Assembly (NCBI RefSeq): GCF_032773895.1
Contig: NZ_CP120416.1
Coordinates: 2,726,001 to 2,790,000 of the forward strand
DNA from: Teredinibacter sp. KSP-S5-2
Lineage (GTDB): Bacteria > Pseudomonadota > Gammaproteobacteria > Pseudomonadales > Cellvibrionaceae
Length of the DNA: 64,000 bases
Direction of reading: 5' to 3'
The position numbers and the translations under genes were made by a program. A model generated the notes under the pieces. It searched no databases and was not told where the DNA came from. It saw nothing but the letters and a program-made list of their open reading frames with translations. This document shows, one piece after another, positions 43,897-53,317 of the stretch. Each line of letters begins with the position of its first letter. Position 1 is the stretch's first letter.

Positions 43897-46800
43897 ATGT
43901 CTACGGCCAGTCACCCCACGTTTAAATTAGTGAAAGAAGAATCCATAGCATCATTAAACGTTGTTGTTCAGGAATTCGAACACATTGCAACTGGCGCTCA
44001 ACACATTCATTTGCAAACGGACAACGAAGAAAATGTTTTTTTAGTGGCCTTGCGTACCGTACCCGAAGATTCAACCGGTGTTGCCCACATTCTTGAACAC
44101 ACAGCCTTGTGTGGCAGTAAAAAGTACCCGGTACGCGACCCGTTTTTTATGATGACCCGGCGTTCTATTAACACATTTATGAATGCCTTCACCAGTTCAG
44201 ACTGGACTGCATACCCGTTTGCCTCACTAAATAAAAAAGACTTTAACAATTTACTCGACGTTTATCTGGACGCTGTATTTTTCTCCCGACTTGATCCACT
44301 CGACTTTGCTCAAGAAGGACATCGTCTCGAATTTGAAAAAGCGGATGATCCCAGTTCACCTCTGGTTTTTAAAGGTGTGGTATTCAATGAAATGAAAGGT
44401 GCGATGAGTTCTGTGCCCTCACAACTTTGGCACACATTAAGCCGTTACCTATTCCCAACCAGCACATACCACTTTAATAGCGGTGGCGAGCCAGACTGCA
44501 TCCCCGATTTAAGTTACGAAGAATTGGTGGAGTTTTATAAAACCCACTACCACCCAAGTAATGCAATATTTATGACCTACGGAGATATTGCAGCAAAGAC
44601 TCATCAAGAGAAATTCGAAAGCCAGGTTTTACAGCACTTTAAAAAGTTGGATAAAAAAATCGTAGTCACCGACGAAAAACGGTATTACTCCCCGATCTCG
44701 GTTCAAGAAGGCTACCCGTGCAATGAAGACAATCTGGAGAATAAAACCCATGTCGTCGTTGCCTGGCTGCTCGGACACACTACAGACCTGACCGAAACTA
44801 TGCGTCTTCGTCTACTCTCCAGCGTTCTGCTAGACAACAGTGCAACACCACTAATGCACGCGCTGGAATCCACAGAACTGGGCCAGGCTCCCTCGCCTCT
44901 CTGCGGTTTGGACGATTCTCAAAAAGAGTTGTCATTCATGTGTGGTTTGGAAGGTTGTGCCCAAGATGCTGTGGACGATGTTGAAAAACTGATAATTGAA
45001 ACCTTAAGTCAGGTTATTGAAGAAGGCATTGCCCAGGAAGATATTGAATCCGCCTTGCACCAACTGGAATTACACCAACGGGAAATTGGCGGTGACAGTT
45101 ACCCCTACGGTTTACAATTAATTCTCACCGCACTTACCGCCGCCACACACTACGGTGACCCGGTACAACAGCTCAATCTTGAAGCGGCACTGAAACAACT
45201 GCGACAAGATATCCAGGACCCGGATTTTATTCAGAAACTGGCGCAGCAGTATTTAATTGACAACCCTCACCGTGTGCGATTAATGCTTTCTCCCGATAAA
45301 GACATGTCGTCACGTAAAGAGGCTGCAGAGAAAGCCCGACTGGATAAAATTCGTCAAGCGTTAACCGACAGTGATGTCCAACACATTATCGAACAAAGTA
45401 AAGCTCTGGAAGAACGACAAAATAAAAAGGACGACGAGTCCATTTTACCGAAAGTAACCTTGTCTGACGTGCCAAAAGAAGAAGTCGATGTTACAGGTGA
45501 AAAACGCCAATCCGTTACCTGCTATCCAACCGGCACCAACGGTTTGGTATACCAACAAAATATTTATGCATTGCCTGATTTCAACCAGCAACAGCTGGAG
45601 ATACTGCCACTGTATAGCCAGTGCGTGAGTGAACTGGGTGTGGGCGAACTGAATTATCTGGACGTGCAACGAAAACAAGCTAGCGTTACCGGCGGTATTT
45701 CCGGCTTCAGCTCTATACGCACGACGCCGGATAACCCTCATACCACCAGTGGTTACTTTATCTATTCCGGGCGAGCGCTCAATCGTAATCAGAAAGCACT
45801 CACGGAGCTGTTAAGCGACACAATAAACAGCCTGCGATTTGACGAACACAGCAGAATAGCCGAGCTGGTGGCTCAGGTTAAAGCGCGAAAAGAACAAAGC
45901 ATCCCGGGTAATGGACACTCTCTGGCCATGATTGCCGCTACCTCCGGTATTTGTGCCGCTGCAAACCTGACACATATGACCAGTGGCTTGGGTGGAATAA
46001 GTAAGATCAAAGCGTTGGATACTCAACTCAAGGAGAACAATGCTCGTATAGAGTTGGCTGATCAGTTGGCCGCAATTCACCAAGCGATTACCACCAACGA
46101 ACATCAATCTTTACTCATTGCCGAACAACAATATATCGACGAGTTCTGCAACGTCATAGAGGAAACTCAACCGCAAAAAGCCGCCGGAACCTCTTCGGTT
46201 TTTGAACTGCAAAAACATGAGCAAAAAATTCGTCAGGCCTGGTTAATAAACAGCGGCGTAAATTTTTGCGCCAAAGCTTACCAAACGGTACCAATCGAAC
46301 ACCCTGACGCCGCCGCACTAACCGTACTCGGTGGCGTATTACGCAATGGGTTTTTACATAAGACTATTCGCGAACAAGGCGGGGCTTATGGCGGCGGTGC
46401 CAGCCAGGACAGCAGCAACGGCGCATTCCGTTTTTACTCCTATCGCGATCCAAGACTTGAAGACACCTTAACCGATTTTGATCGGGCAGTAGAATGGCTA
46501 TTAGCGGAAGAACAACCTTGGCAACGTATCGAGGAAGCCATTCTGGGAACAATCAGTTCACTAGACAAATCCGAATCACCAGCGGGACGTGTTAAGCGTT
46601 GTTTCTATGCATCGCTACATGGACGAACGATAGAAAAACGTCAACAATTTAGAGAAAGAGTTCTGGCGGTTACCTATTCGGATCTCGCTCGCGTAGCAGG
46701 CCAATATCTGCAACCGGAAAAAGCAAACTGTGCAATCATCTGTGACACCAGTTCACGGGGCATAGCGGAAAAACTTCAACTGGATATTATGGAAATTTAG
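43897..46800 (+). CDS. M16C (PreP/insulinase-like) zinc metallopeptidase
   Basis: 967 aa. Zinc motif HILEH (residues 64-68) in GVAHILEHTALCGSKKYPVRDPFF, with the additional Glu in VVFNEMKGAM, and a C-terminal inactive half with RNGFLHKTIREQGGAYGGGA. PreP-type clam-shell enzymes degrade unfolded peptides. No signal peptide, so cytoplasmic. GAGG precedes the ATG by 6 nt. It stands 52 bp after the J-domain gene on the same strand. Confidence 0.93.
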   Translation: MSTASHPTFKLVKEESIASLNVVVQEFEHIATGAQHIHLQTDNEENVFLVALRTVPEDSTGVAHILEHTALCGSKKYPVRDPFFMMTRRSINTFMNAFTSSDWTAYPFASLNKKDFNNLLDVYLDAVFFSRLDPLDFAQEGHRLEFEKADDPSSPLVFKGVVFNEMKGAMSSVPSQLWHTLSRYLFPTSTYHFNSGGEPDCIPDLSYEELVEFYKTHYHPSNAIFMTYGDIAAKTHQEKFESQVLQHFKKLDKKIVVTDEKRYYSPISVQEGYPCNEDNLENKTHVVVAWLLGHTTDLTETMRLRLLSSVLLDNSATPLMHALESTELGQAPSPLCGLDDSQKELSFMCGLEGCAQDAVDDVEKLIIETLSQVIEEGIAQEDIESALHQLELHQREIGGDSYPYGLQLILTALTAATHYGDPVQQLNLEAALKQLRQDIQDPDFIQKLAQQYLIDNPHRVRLMLSPDKDMSSRKEAAEKARLDKIRQALTDSDVQHIIEQSKALEERQNKKDDESILPKVTLSDVPKEEVDVTGEKRQSVTCYPTGTNGLVYQQNIYALPDFNQQQLEILPLYSQCVSELGVGELNYLDVQRKQASVTGGISGFSSIRTTPDNPHTTSGYFIYSGRALNRNQKALTELLSDTINSLRFDEHSRIAELVAQVKARKEQSIPGNGHSLAMIAATSGICAAANLTHMTSGLGGISKIKALDTQLKENNARIELADQLAAIHQAITTNEHQSLLIAEQQYIDEFCNVIEETQPQKAAGTSSVFELQKHEQKIRQAWLINSGVNFCAKAYQTVPIEHPDAAALTVLGGVLRNGFLHKTIREQGGAYGGGASQDSSNGAFRFYSYRDPRLEDTLTDFDRAVEWLLAEEQPWQRIEEAILGTISSLDKSESPAGRVKRCFYASLHGRTIEKRQQFRERVLAVTYSDLARVAGQYLQPEKANCAIICDTSSRGIAEKLQLDIMEI

Positions 46801-46985
46801 TGGGTTAAAAAACAATATTATATAAATCGAATATAACTGTTATCGCCAGTAAATGTTTGGAAGACTTGATGCGCGCAACAAAACATCAGAATTTCTAAGC
46901 ATTAACTGGCTTGATTCACACAATACTTTCGTACTACTTCCAAATAATAAAATCCCCTCTTGTTTATCATTTTTCTATTTAAAGA
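46801..46985. other. Intergenic region, nothing clear
   Basis: An AT-rich stretch of ~185 bp between convergent genes. A distant pair GCCAGT/ACTGGC is visible, but there is no terminator with T-run. Confidence 0.3.
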
Positions 46986-46988
46986 ACG

Positions 46989-47168
46989 CTATTTAAAGAT
47001 AAACGCCAATAGTTGAATAACAAGCAGTAACCCAACCAATGGTAAAACCCAGCGAGAAATTTTACTCACTTCTTCTTGAGAGTAGGATTTTCCATATTTT
47101 TCCACTAGGGGCACTATGATAATAAGCGCCAAAAAAAGGATAGCTAAAATACCAAATACCACTTTCAC
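46989..47168 (-). CDS. Small two-helix membrane protein
   Basis: 59 aa. Two hydrophobic helices flank a polar loop VEKYGKSYSQEEVSKISR. The frame reaches a TTG at 47186, but GGAGG and AAGGTG stand just before a GTG at 47168, which opens directly on the first helix (KVVFGILAILFLALIIIVP). The excellent ribosome site is the best support. Family unknown. Confidence 0.6.
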   Translation of the reverse strand: MKVVFGILAILFLALIIIVPLVEKYGKSYSQEEVSKISRWVLPLVGLLLVIQLLAFIFK

Positions 47169-47287
47169 GAAATCACCTTCCTCCAAATAAAATAATTATT
47201 TTGAATACACACGTTAAACGGTTGACTAACGCCTTATATCCAGCAACACTGTTCGACCAGATTAACCATCACAAAAACGAATAAAAA

Positions 47288-47686
47288 ATGATCTTTGAAA
47301 CGAAAATTGAACCTCGTTTTTCCGAGCTTGATGCCCTCGGACATGTCAGCAATACCGTTTTACCCGTTTGGTTTGAACACAGCCGTGGCCCAATTTTTAC
47401 ACGTATTCACCCAAGTTTAAGCGTACGTAAGTGGCCGCTGATTCTGGCGCATTACGAAGTGTCGTTCAAACAACAAATATTTATGGGCGCCGCCGTTACT
47501 GTTAAAGCGATAGTAAGCAAATTAGGAGGCAAGTCAATGACCTTCTCTCATCAAGCCTGGCAAAACGGCGACTTGGTTGCAGAAGGAACAACCGTTGCGG
47601 CTTTCTACGATTACAAAACACAGGAAACGATTGAGATCCCCAAAGAAACACGGGACTTGTTGGAGAAAATTGTTACTCAATACTAA
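47288..47686 (+). CDS. Acyl-CoA thioesterase, 4HBT hotdog fold
   Basis: 132 aa. RFSELDALGHVSNTVLPVWFEHSRG is the 4HBT pattern with the catalytic Asp region, and the rest follows the hotdog fold (YEVSFKQQIFMGAAVTVKAIVSKLGGKSMTF, VAEGTTVAAFYD). Hydrolyses some acyl-CoA thioester; the substrate is unknown. No strong ribosome site. Confidence 0.85.
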   Translation: MIFETKIEPRFSELDALGHVSNTVLPVWFEHSRGPIFTRIHPSLSVRKWPLILAHYEVSFKQQIFMGAAVTVKAIVSKLGGKSMTFSHQAWQNGDLVAEGTTVAAFYDYKTQETIEIPKETRDLLEKIVTQY

Positions 47687-47793
47687 ACGCGCAACAATTA
47701 CTAAAGAACTGCTACATACGAATAAAATAAAAAACTTATTCAGAAAGTAAAACAACAGGAATGGCAGAAACAATAAACTGCTTGGTCTCACTA

Positions 47794-47825
47794 GCCGCCA
47801 CAATCCTGGAATAGATTGTGGCGGC
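47794..47825. repeat. Perfect 12-bp inverted repeat
   Basis: GCCGCCACAATC and its exact complement flank an 8-nt loop. It lies in the ~290-bp gap between the thioesterase and the convergent amino-acid oxidase gene. No T-run follows on either strand, so terminator function is uncertain. Confidence 0.7.
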
Positions 47826-47976
47826 AATAGAGATCTACCAGGCAAGCCTGACAAATCTATCCCTAGTACGCCTCTCTCCCTGATCTTTCTTTCCCTAATT
47901 ATTTTCCTTTACCTCCTGGCTTTTCCCTTACTAACCTAGAATCCATTAGGCAGATATACCCGTCGAAATCCGTTAT

Positions 47977-49935
47977 CTACCCTGGGATCCAATTCTCATG
48001 CGTGGGATACATGGTTTCCATATCAAATCCATTGAGAAATTTTCCGCCGCTGTTTTTTACCAGGTTCAATACGGCATCAATTGAATATCGCAGTGCAGGT
48101 TCCGTCCAACCACCTTCCAACGAAAATGCTTCGCCGGCAAAATATAAATTTGACGCATGGCTATAATCTTGATTATAGGATAGCAATGCAAAATTCTCAC
48201 TCCATGTGCTCTGCCGATATAATTTGGCACACCCTCTATACGTAGGCTGTTGAGACCAATGAATAACAGCAGGTTCATCCCTGTTCACGTACTGTGAAAT
48301 TCCCTGACCAATATTAGTGCAGTTCTCCAAAATGGAATCCAATTTGGCAATGCACTTATCTACCAGTTGATCATCATCCAAATCCGGTAGAAATTTATTT
48401 GCGTCGTCTTCCCAAGTGTAGCTCAATAAAAGTACGCCGGGGTCTTGTTTAACAATATTTCCCTGCTCATCTTTAATGTCCACGCCGTAACCATATACTC
48501 CTTGCAAATACGTATCTGTACTAATGAGCTGTGGAATATCGGTAGTTTCCCAGTATCTCTCCTTTAACGAACAGAACACTTTACAACTGGTAATCCAATG
48601 GGAAGACTTAAGCCCATACTGCACTTCCGGTGGCAACATGGCGTAGTCAAAGTTTTCGAAGTTAATACTTAGTTGCATCGCCCAGGTTGGCACGGTCAGA
48701 ATCACCGCATCATAGGTTTTGCTAAATTGTTCTGTACCTAATGTAATTGTACCGTCAGAGTTTTTTGATAATCGGTTTACCGAGGTGTACATATAGAGAT
48801 TGGTATCAAATTTATCCGATTTCACCGAGTCGTAAAGCGAACATCCATTGACGTCTTTGTCATGCGATGAAACCGCATTAAACATCAAACATTCTCCATA
48901 GGACTGGACGCCCAAATATTTTGGCGACTCAAAAGCCCGACCAAAACTGTCGTAAACACTCTGTCCGCTGTACGGTCCGGGGTTATGCTCACCCTTACCA
49001 TCAAAACGTCCTTGTATCAGCTTGTGATTACTTGCAAAGCCAAAGAGCAATGTTCTTACTGGATATAAAGCCCCAATTTGATAAAAGGCTCCCCAACTGC
49101 CATCACCAGCACCAATGGTGTAAAACAGTCTCGCCTCTGATTCAGACATCCCCAAGCCACCAAAATATGCCGGTTTATTTGGGTCGTATTGATCAACCGC
49201 ATCCAATACAACCAGCTCACGAAAATTCAGGTTCCAATAATAGGTAACAAACTGCTTCCAAAAAGCATCCCATTGGTCTGTGCCATATACTTGAGCTGCT
49301 TGCGTGGTAAACATATCCGCAAACTTTTCCCATTTCGCATATACATCTTGCAATAATTCATTGGGCGGCGGCGGCACGGGGTCCTGCCCTTTGGTCTCCC
49401 AAATCATTAACTCTGGTTCCGGGAAAGGCTGATTGTCATCTGGCCCCAAACCATTGTTCATGTAAATTCCGGTATTCGCCACAGACGATCCGGGGTCTGG
49501 AAAATCCTGCACAGTTAAACCAAATTCCTGTGTTAAATAGTCAAGAATACATTGCCCATCTCCCACCTCGGTAAAAAATGGCATTCGCATTGCGCCTAAT
49601 TCAAACGTGGTGTACTGGTCTTTAGCAGGAATGGAGTAAGTTCGACCGGATATGCGATCCGTTGCTTCATACATATCGAGATTGGTGTAGCCCGAGCGAA
49701 ATAATTCTCGCGCAGCAGTTAAGCCCGCCACGCCCAAACCAATGACCGCCACCCTGTACCCAGGATTGGTATTCATAGCGATACCAGTATCCTTAGCATT
49801 ATTAAGTAACGTGTAATAATTAAAATTAAAGTCAGCGACATTGGGGAAGGAACAAACCCAAGGGTTATCCGATGTGTTCTGTTTTGCCAGTTCTAAAAGC
49901 TGTTTTTTTATAATCGTTGATTTATGAATACTCAC
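47977..49935 (-). CDS. Flavin amine / L-amino-acid oxidase (IaaM-like)
   Basis: 652 aa. FAD-binding VAVIGLGVAGLTAARELFRSGY ends in the acidic LDMYEATDRISGRTYS; FELGAMRMP follows, the substrate-side motif seen in tryptophan 2-monooxygenase and related L-amino-acid oxidases; the C-terminal FAD motif is FAGEAFSLEGGWTEPALRYS. No signal peptide is apparent. The product is either an amide (monooxygenase) or keto acid plus H2O2 (oxidase); sequence alone does not decide. GTG start with AGGAAAGGA close by. The divergent neighbour is a large regulator with an amide-sensor-like domain, which fits an enzyme acting on amino acids or making amides. Confidence 0.85.
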   Translation of the reverse strand: MSIHKSTIIKKQLLELAKQNTSDNPWVCSFPNVADFNFNYYTLLNNAKDTGIAMNTNPGYRVAVIGLGVAGLTAARELFRSGYTNLDMYEATDRISGRTYSIPAKDQYTTFELGAMRMPFFTEVGDGQCILDYLTQEFGLTVQDFPDPGSSVANTGIYMNNGLGPDDNQPFPEPELMIWETKGQDPVPPPPNELLQDVYAKWEKFADMFTTQAAQVYGTDQWDAFWKQFVTYYWNLNFRELVVLDAVDQYDPNKPAYFGGLGMSESEARLFYTIGAGDGSWGAFYQIGALYPVRTLLFGFASNHKLIQGRFDGKGEHNPGPYSGQSVYDSFGRAFESPKYLGVQSYGECLMFNAVSSHDKDVNGCSLYDSVKSDKFDTNLYMYTSVNRLSKNSDGTITLGTEQFSKTYDAVILTVPTWAMQLSINFENFDYAMLPPEVQYGLKSSHWITSCKVFCSLKERYWETTDIPQLISTDTYLQGVYGYGVDIKDEQGNIVKQDPGVLLLSYTWEDDANKFLPDLDDDQLVDKCIAKLDSILENCTNIGQGISQYVNRDEPAVIHWSQQPTYRGCAKLYRQSTWSENFALLSYNQDYSHASNLYFAGEAFSLEGGWTEPALRYSIDAVLNLVKNSGGKFLNGFDMETMYPTHENWIPG

Positions 49936-50108
49936 GTCCTTTCCTCGTAGTAGATTTTTGTACTAGATAGATATTCGGCGCTTAAAACTTCTAAACAATT
50001 AGCAAACTAAATTGTTGACTACGACGAACTGATATTTAGTGTCATCTCAGTATCAATTGGTCTACCATGTGTAGGGAATTACGCGTTTTCGTGTCATCAG
50101 GTAAAAGC
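49936..50108. promoter_or_regulatory. Divergent promoter with inverted repeats
   Basis: Between the oxidase and the fusion regulator. TCGTAGT (49945-49951) and ACTACGA (50018-50024) form a 7-bp inverted pair 66 bp apart, suited to looping, and ACAATT-N9-AATTGT (49995-50015) is a compact dyad between them. These are candidate sites for the XRE domain of the divergent regulator. Confidence 0.5.
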
Positions 50109-53100
50109 ATGAATGATGGTAAACTTCAATTAGATGCAAAAAAATTAAAAAGCCTGAGAAAAAAGAGTGGATTGAGTCAAGAGGCATTAGCCAATCGCTG
50201 TTTCGCTGCAGGACAACAAATATCTTTGGCAACAATTAAGCGAGCTGAGCTAGGTCGTCCTATTCTATATAGAACTGCGAAGTGTCTGGCGTCGTATTAC
50301 AATACAACATTAGAAGACATTATTGTTAACACGGAAGATAAAACGACTCAATCTATGCCGAACGATGAATTAAATGCCAACATTGTTGGTAGAAGTTTCG
50401 AATTAAAACAACTAGAACAGGTAGCCAATACCGTCGAGAGCGCCGAGTCTGGTAGTGTCGTGTATATCCGTGGTGTTGCAGGTATTGGAAAAACACACCT
50501 GATTAACACTTTTTTGGCAAAACTACCCTGCGAACAGTTTCATCCCGTCACAATCTGTTTAAGCTCAAATAAAAATAGTAACTGGACAGAAACGCTTGCA
50601 CACATATTAACATCACTATTAGACGTAACTTTGCCACTGGATACTGAGCGCGACATTAATGAACTGGAAAAAACCCTAAAAAATAAAGGGTTTAATCAAG
50701 GTGAAATCTTCCACATATTCAGCCTGATAAATATTCCCGTGCCTTCGCACATTAAGAAATGCTGCTCCAAAATGTCTTATTTCTCCATTTCGGAAAATGA
50801 AAACAAGATATTACTAAAACTGATAGATGACACCAATAAAACTGTTGTTCTTGTAGTAGAAGATATTCATTGGGCATCCAGCAAACTTCTACTCACCCTC
50901 CGATATTTATGCGCAAATCTGAATAAACATCGTGCGCTTCTTTTGTTGTCCTCACGTATGGAAAACGATCCATTGGATTCCATATGGCGCAGCAGCATCA
51001 TTAACACACCATTTTTTACGATGGATATCATTCCGCTTACACCAAGGGATGCTGAAAGCCTAACCAAAGCACACCCGATAGAAGACGAAAAATACATTCA
51101 ACAATGTATTAATCTGGCAGAAGGTAATCCACTGTTTCTGAAACAACTTCTATTTAATTACCCCCAAAGGTTGGGTGCCACCCCATCTTCTATTACAGAA
51201 TTAACGATTACCCGCTTAAAGGGTTTATCCCCCGCAGATCAAGAAGCCGTATGCGCGGCCTCCGTTATCGGCGACAGTTTCTCTTTTGATGAACTGGCCT
51301 ACACGTTAAATAGAAAAGAATTTAATACTGAAAATCTCATTAACAGTTACTTTATCTACCCCATTGAAAATAACGACTTTCGATTCAGTCACGCACTGAT
51401 TCGCCAAGGGGTGTATGATTCAATAGACACACAACTGAAATCGTTTTGGCATGAACGATTAGCTCAGTGGTTCAAAGACAGAAACCCTGTCAATTACGCA
51501 TTCCATCTATCCAAAGTGCGTCACACAAACGCATCGGAAGCTCTGGCAAACGCGGCACAAAACTTCCTAAAAACATGCAACTATTCCGATGCACTCAATT
51601 TAATTGATCAAGCCATAAGCCTGAATAAATCCCCCCAGGAACAGTACCAACTTCTCATCACTAAGGGGTTTATTCTTCAACGTTTGGATTTAGCTGAAAA
51701 ATCAATCACTCTTTTTCAACAGGCGCATCAAATTGCGCAGACAAATCAAGATAAAGCCGAATCTGAAATCGCTTTAGCTTCTGCCCTACTCTCCGCAGGT
51801 AGAGAAACCGAAGCAGATGAGAAAATTAAAAAGACCCAAGGTCAATACGCAGCAATTCTATCGGAAGAATTAGGCAACAGATTAAAACAGATAGCTGACG
51901 CAATAGAAAACAGCAAGCACGAAGACTGCAGTGAAGCGATTGTACCTGACTATCAGGCAACACTGGAAAAACTCACACTTTCTTCGTCAAAAGAATTAAC
52001 TTATGCAAATAAAAAATCGGGCCAACTGTCACCGGTAAAAGTTGGCATACTGCACTCTCTCAGCGGCTTTTTAAAAGAGTTAGAAGAAGGTGTATTAAGA
52101 GCAACACTACTGGCTATTAGTGAAATCAACAATCATGGCGGTTTATTAGGCAGACCCATTCTGCCTATCATTGAGGATAGCGGTTCCAATGCCCAAGGCT
52201 TCGAAGATGCAGTTAAAAAATTGATTGATGACGAACACATTGTCAGTTTTTTTGGCTGCTCAACCTCATCATCGCGCAAACGAGTCAAGCCTATTATTGA
52301 ACAGGCAAAACAACTTCTGGTTTACCCATTTCAATACGAAGGCATAGAAACATCGGAAAACATTGCCTATGTTGGCCCTGCCCCAAACCAACAAGCCTTA
52401 CCCGCTGTCGACTGGTTACTGCAGAACAATCACCGCAAGTTCTTTTTGGTCGGCTCAGATTACATTTATCCGAGAGTAACCAATAAGTTGATTGATGCCC
52501 GACTCAAGGAACACGATACAAGTGAAGTGCATCAAGCCTATGTTCCTTTAGGAGAAACGAACTTCACACCGGTGGTCAAACAAATTAAACACAGTAATGC
52601 TGACACGGTGATTATTACTCTGGTAGGCCTTGAAGCCAATAAAGCCTTCTTTAAAGAGTTACATAAAGAAAATATCTCACCGAAAGATCTGACGGTACTG
52701 TCATTGGTATTATCGGAGAATGATTTATGTGAGATCCCAACCGATCATGTCGTCGGTGTCTATACCTTATTTAGTTACTTTCAAAATATTGATTCCCCTA
52801 TAAACGAAGACTTTGTACGAAAATATAAACATGCATTTGGTAAAAATGCTCGCATAGGTGGGTATATGGAATCGGCTTATACCGGTGTTCATCTTTGGGC
52901 AAAAGCCGTGCAAAAGTCAGGATCATTTACACCATCCGAAATTATTCAATCCATGAAAGGTATTTCCTTGATAGCCCCCGGAGGCATTGCCTACTTCGAT
53001 GAAAATAACAATCATGTATGGCGCAAGGTGAGATTAGCAAGGGTCGGAGAAGATGGCGAATATCATATTGAATGGGAATCGGATAGCCCTATCCCTCCCA

Positions 53101-53207
53101 GCCCTTTCCCTCTGAGAGAGCACAATATCGACTGGGAAGTGTTTATCGAAGAAGAAAGAAAAATACTTGGGGAAAAATGGGAAAACTCGTTACAACCGCA
53201 AGCATAA
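50109..53207 (+). CDS. XRE-STAND ATPase-AmiC/UrtA-like sensor fusion regulator
   Basis: 1032 aa from the ATG at 50109 (AGG 8 nt upstream); the frame opens at 50067. Domains in order: XRE helix-turn-helix (~10-75, LKSLRKKSGLSQEALANRC ... ISLATIKRAELGRP); AAA_16/STAND ATPase with Walker A GVAGIGKTH (~122-130), Walker B VVLVVEDIHW (~246-255) and the LSPADQEAVCAASVIG winged-helix segment; TPR-like helices (~455-590); and a C-terminal periplasmic-binding-protein fold (~642-1010). The latter reads KVGILHSLSGFLKELEEG, FFGCSTSSSRKRVKPI, YVGPAPNQQ, GSDYIYPR and DENNNH, line by line like AmiC, the cytoplasmic amide sensor, and UrtA. No signal peptide or membrane helix, so the sensor is inside the cell. 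Probably a ligand-gated transcription factor for the divergent oxidase (inference). Confidence 0.88.
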   Translation: MNDGKLQLDAKKLKSLRKKSGLSQEALANRCFAAGQQISLATIKRAELGRPILYRTAKCLASYYNTTLEDIIVNTEDKTTQSMPNDELNANIVGRSFELKQLEQVANTVESAESGSVVYIRGVAGIGKTHLINTFLAKLPCEQFHPVTICLSSNKNSNWTETLAHILTSLLDVTLPLDTERDINELEKTLKNKGFNQGEIFHIFSLINIPVPSHIKKCCSKMSYFSISENENKILLKLIDDTNKTVVLVVEDIHWASSKLLLTLRYLCANLNKHRALLLLSSRMENDPLDSIWRSSIINTPFFTMDIIPLTPRDAESLTKAHPIEDEKYIQQCINLAEGNPLFLKQLLFNYPQRLGATPSSITELTITRLKGLSPADQEAVCAASVIGDSFSFDELAYTLNRKEFNTENLINSYFIYPIENNDFRFSHALIRQGVYDSIDTQLKSFWHERLAQWFKDRNPVNYAFHLSKVRHTNASEALANAAQNFLKTCNYSDALNLIDQAISLNKSPQEQYQLLITKGFILQRLDLAEKSITLFQQAHQIAQTNQDKAESEIALASALLSAGRETEADEKIKKTQGQYAAILSEELGNRLKQIADAIENSKHEDCSEAIVPDYQATLEKLTLSSSKELTYANKKSGQLSPVKVGILHSLSGFLKELEEGVLRATLLAISEINNHGGLLGRPILPIIEDSGSNAQGFEDAVKKLIDDEHIVSFFGCSTSSSRKRVKPIIEQAKQLLVYPFQYEGIETSENIAYVGPAPNQQALPAVDWLLQNNHRKFFLVGSDYIYPRVTNKLIDARLKEHDTSEVHQAYVPLGETNFTPVVKQIKHSNADTVIITLVGLEANKAFFKELHKENISPKDLTVLSLVLSENDLCEIPTDHVVGVYTLFSYFQNIDSPINEDFVRKYKHAFGKNARIGGYMESAYTGVHLWAKAVQKSGSFTPSEIIQSMKGISLIAPGGIAYFDENNNHVWRKVRLARVGEDGEYHIEWESDSPIPPSPFPLREHNIDWEVFIEEERKILGEKWENSLQPQA

Positions 53208-53317
53208 ATATACGGAGAAACTCAGCTATCCCAATTGTAATAGATAATGCGCATAAATTACCTGTGTTAATTAGCAACATATCAGGCGTTTCAGCGTATT
53301 CTATAAAATCAACAACG

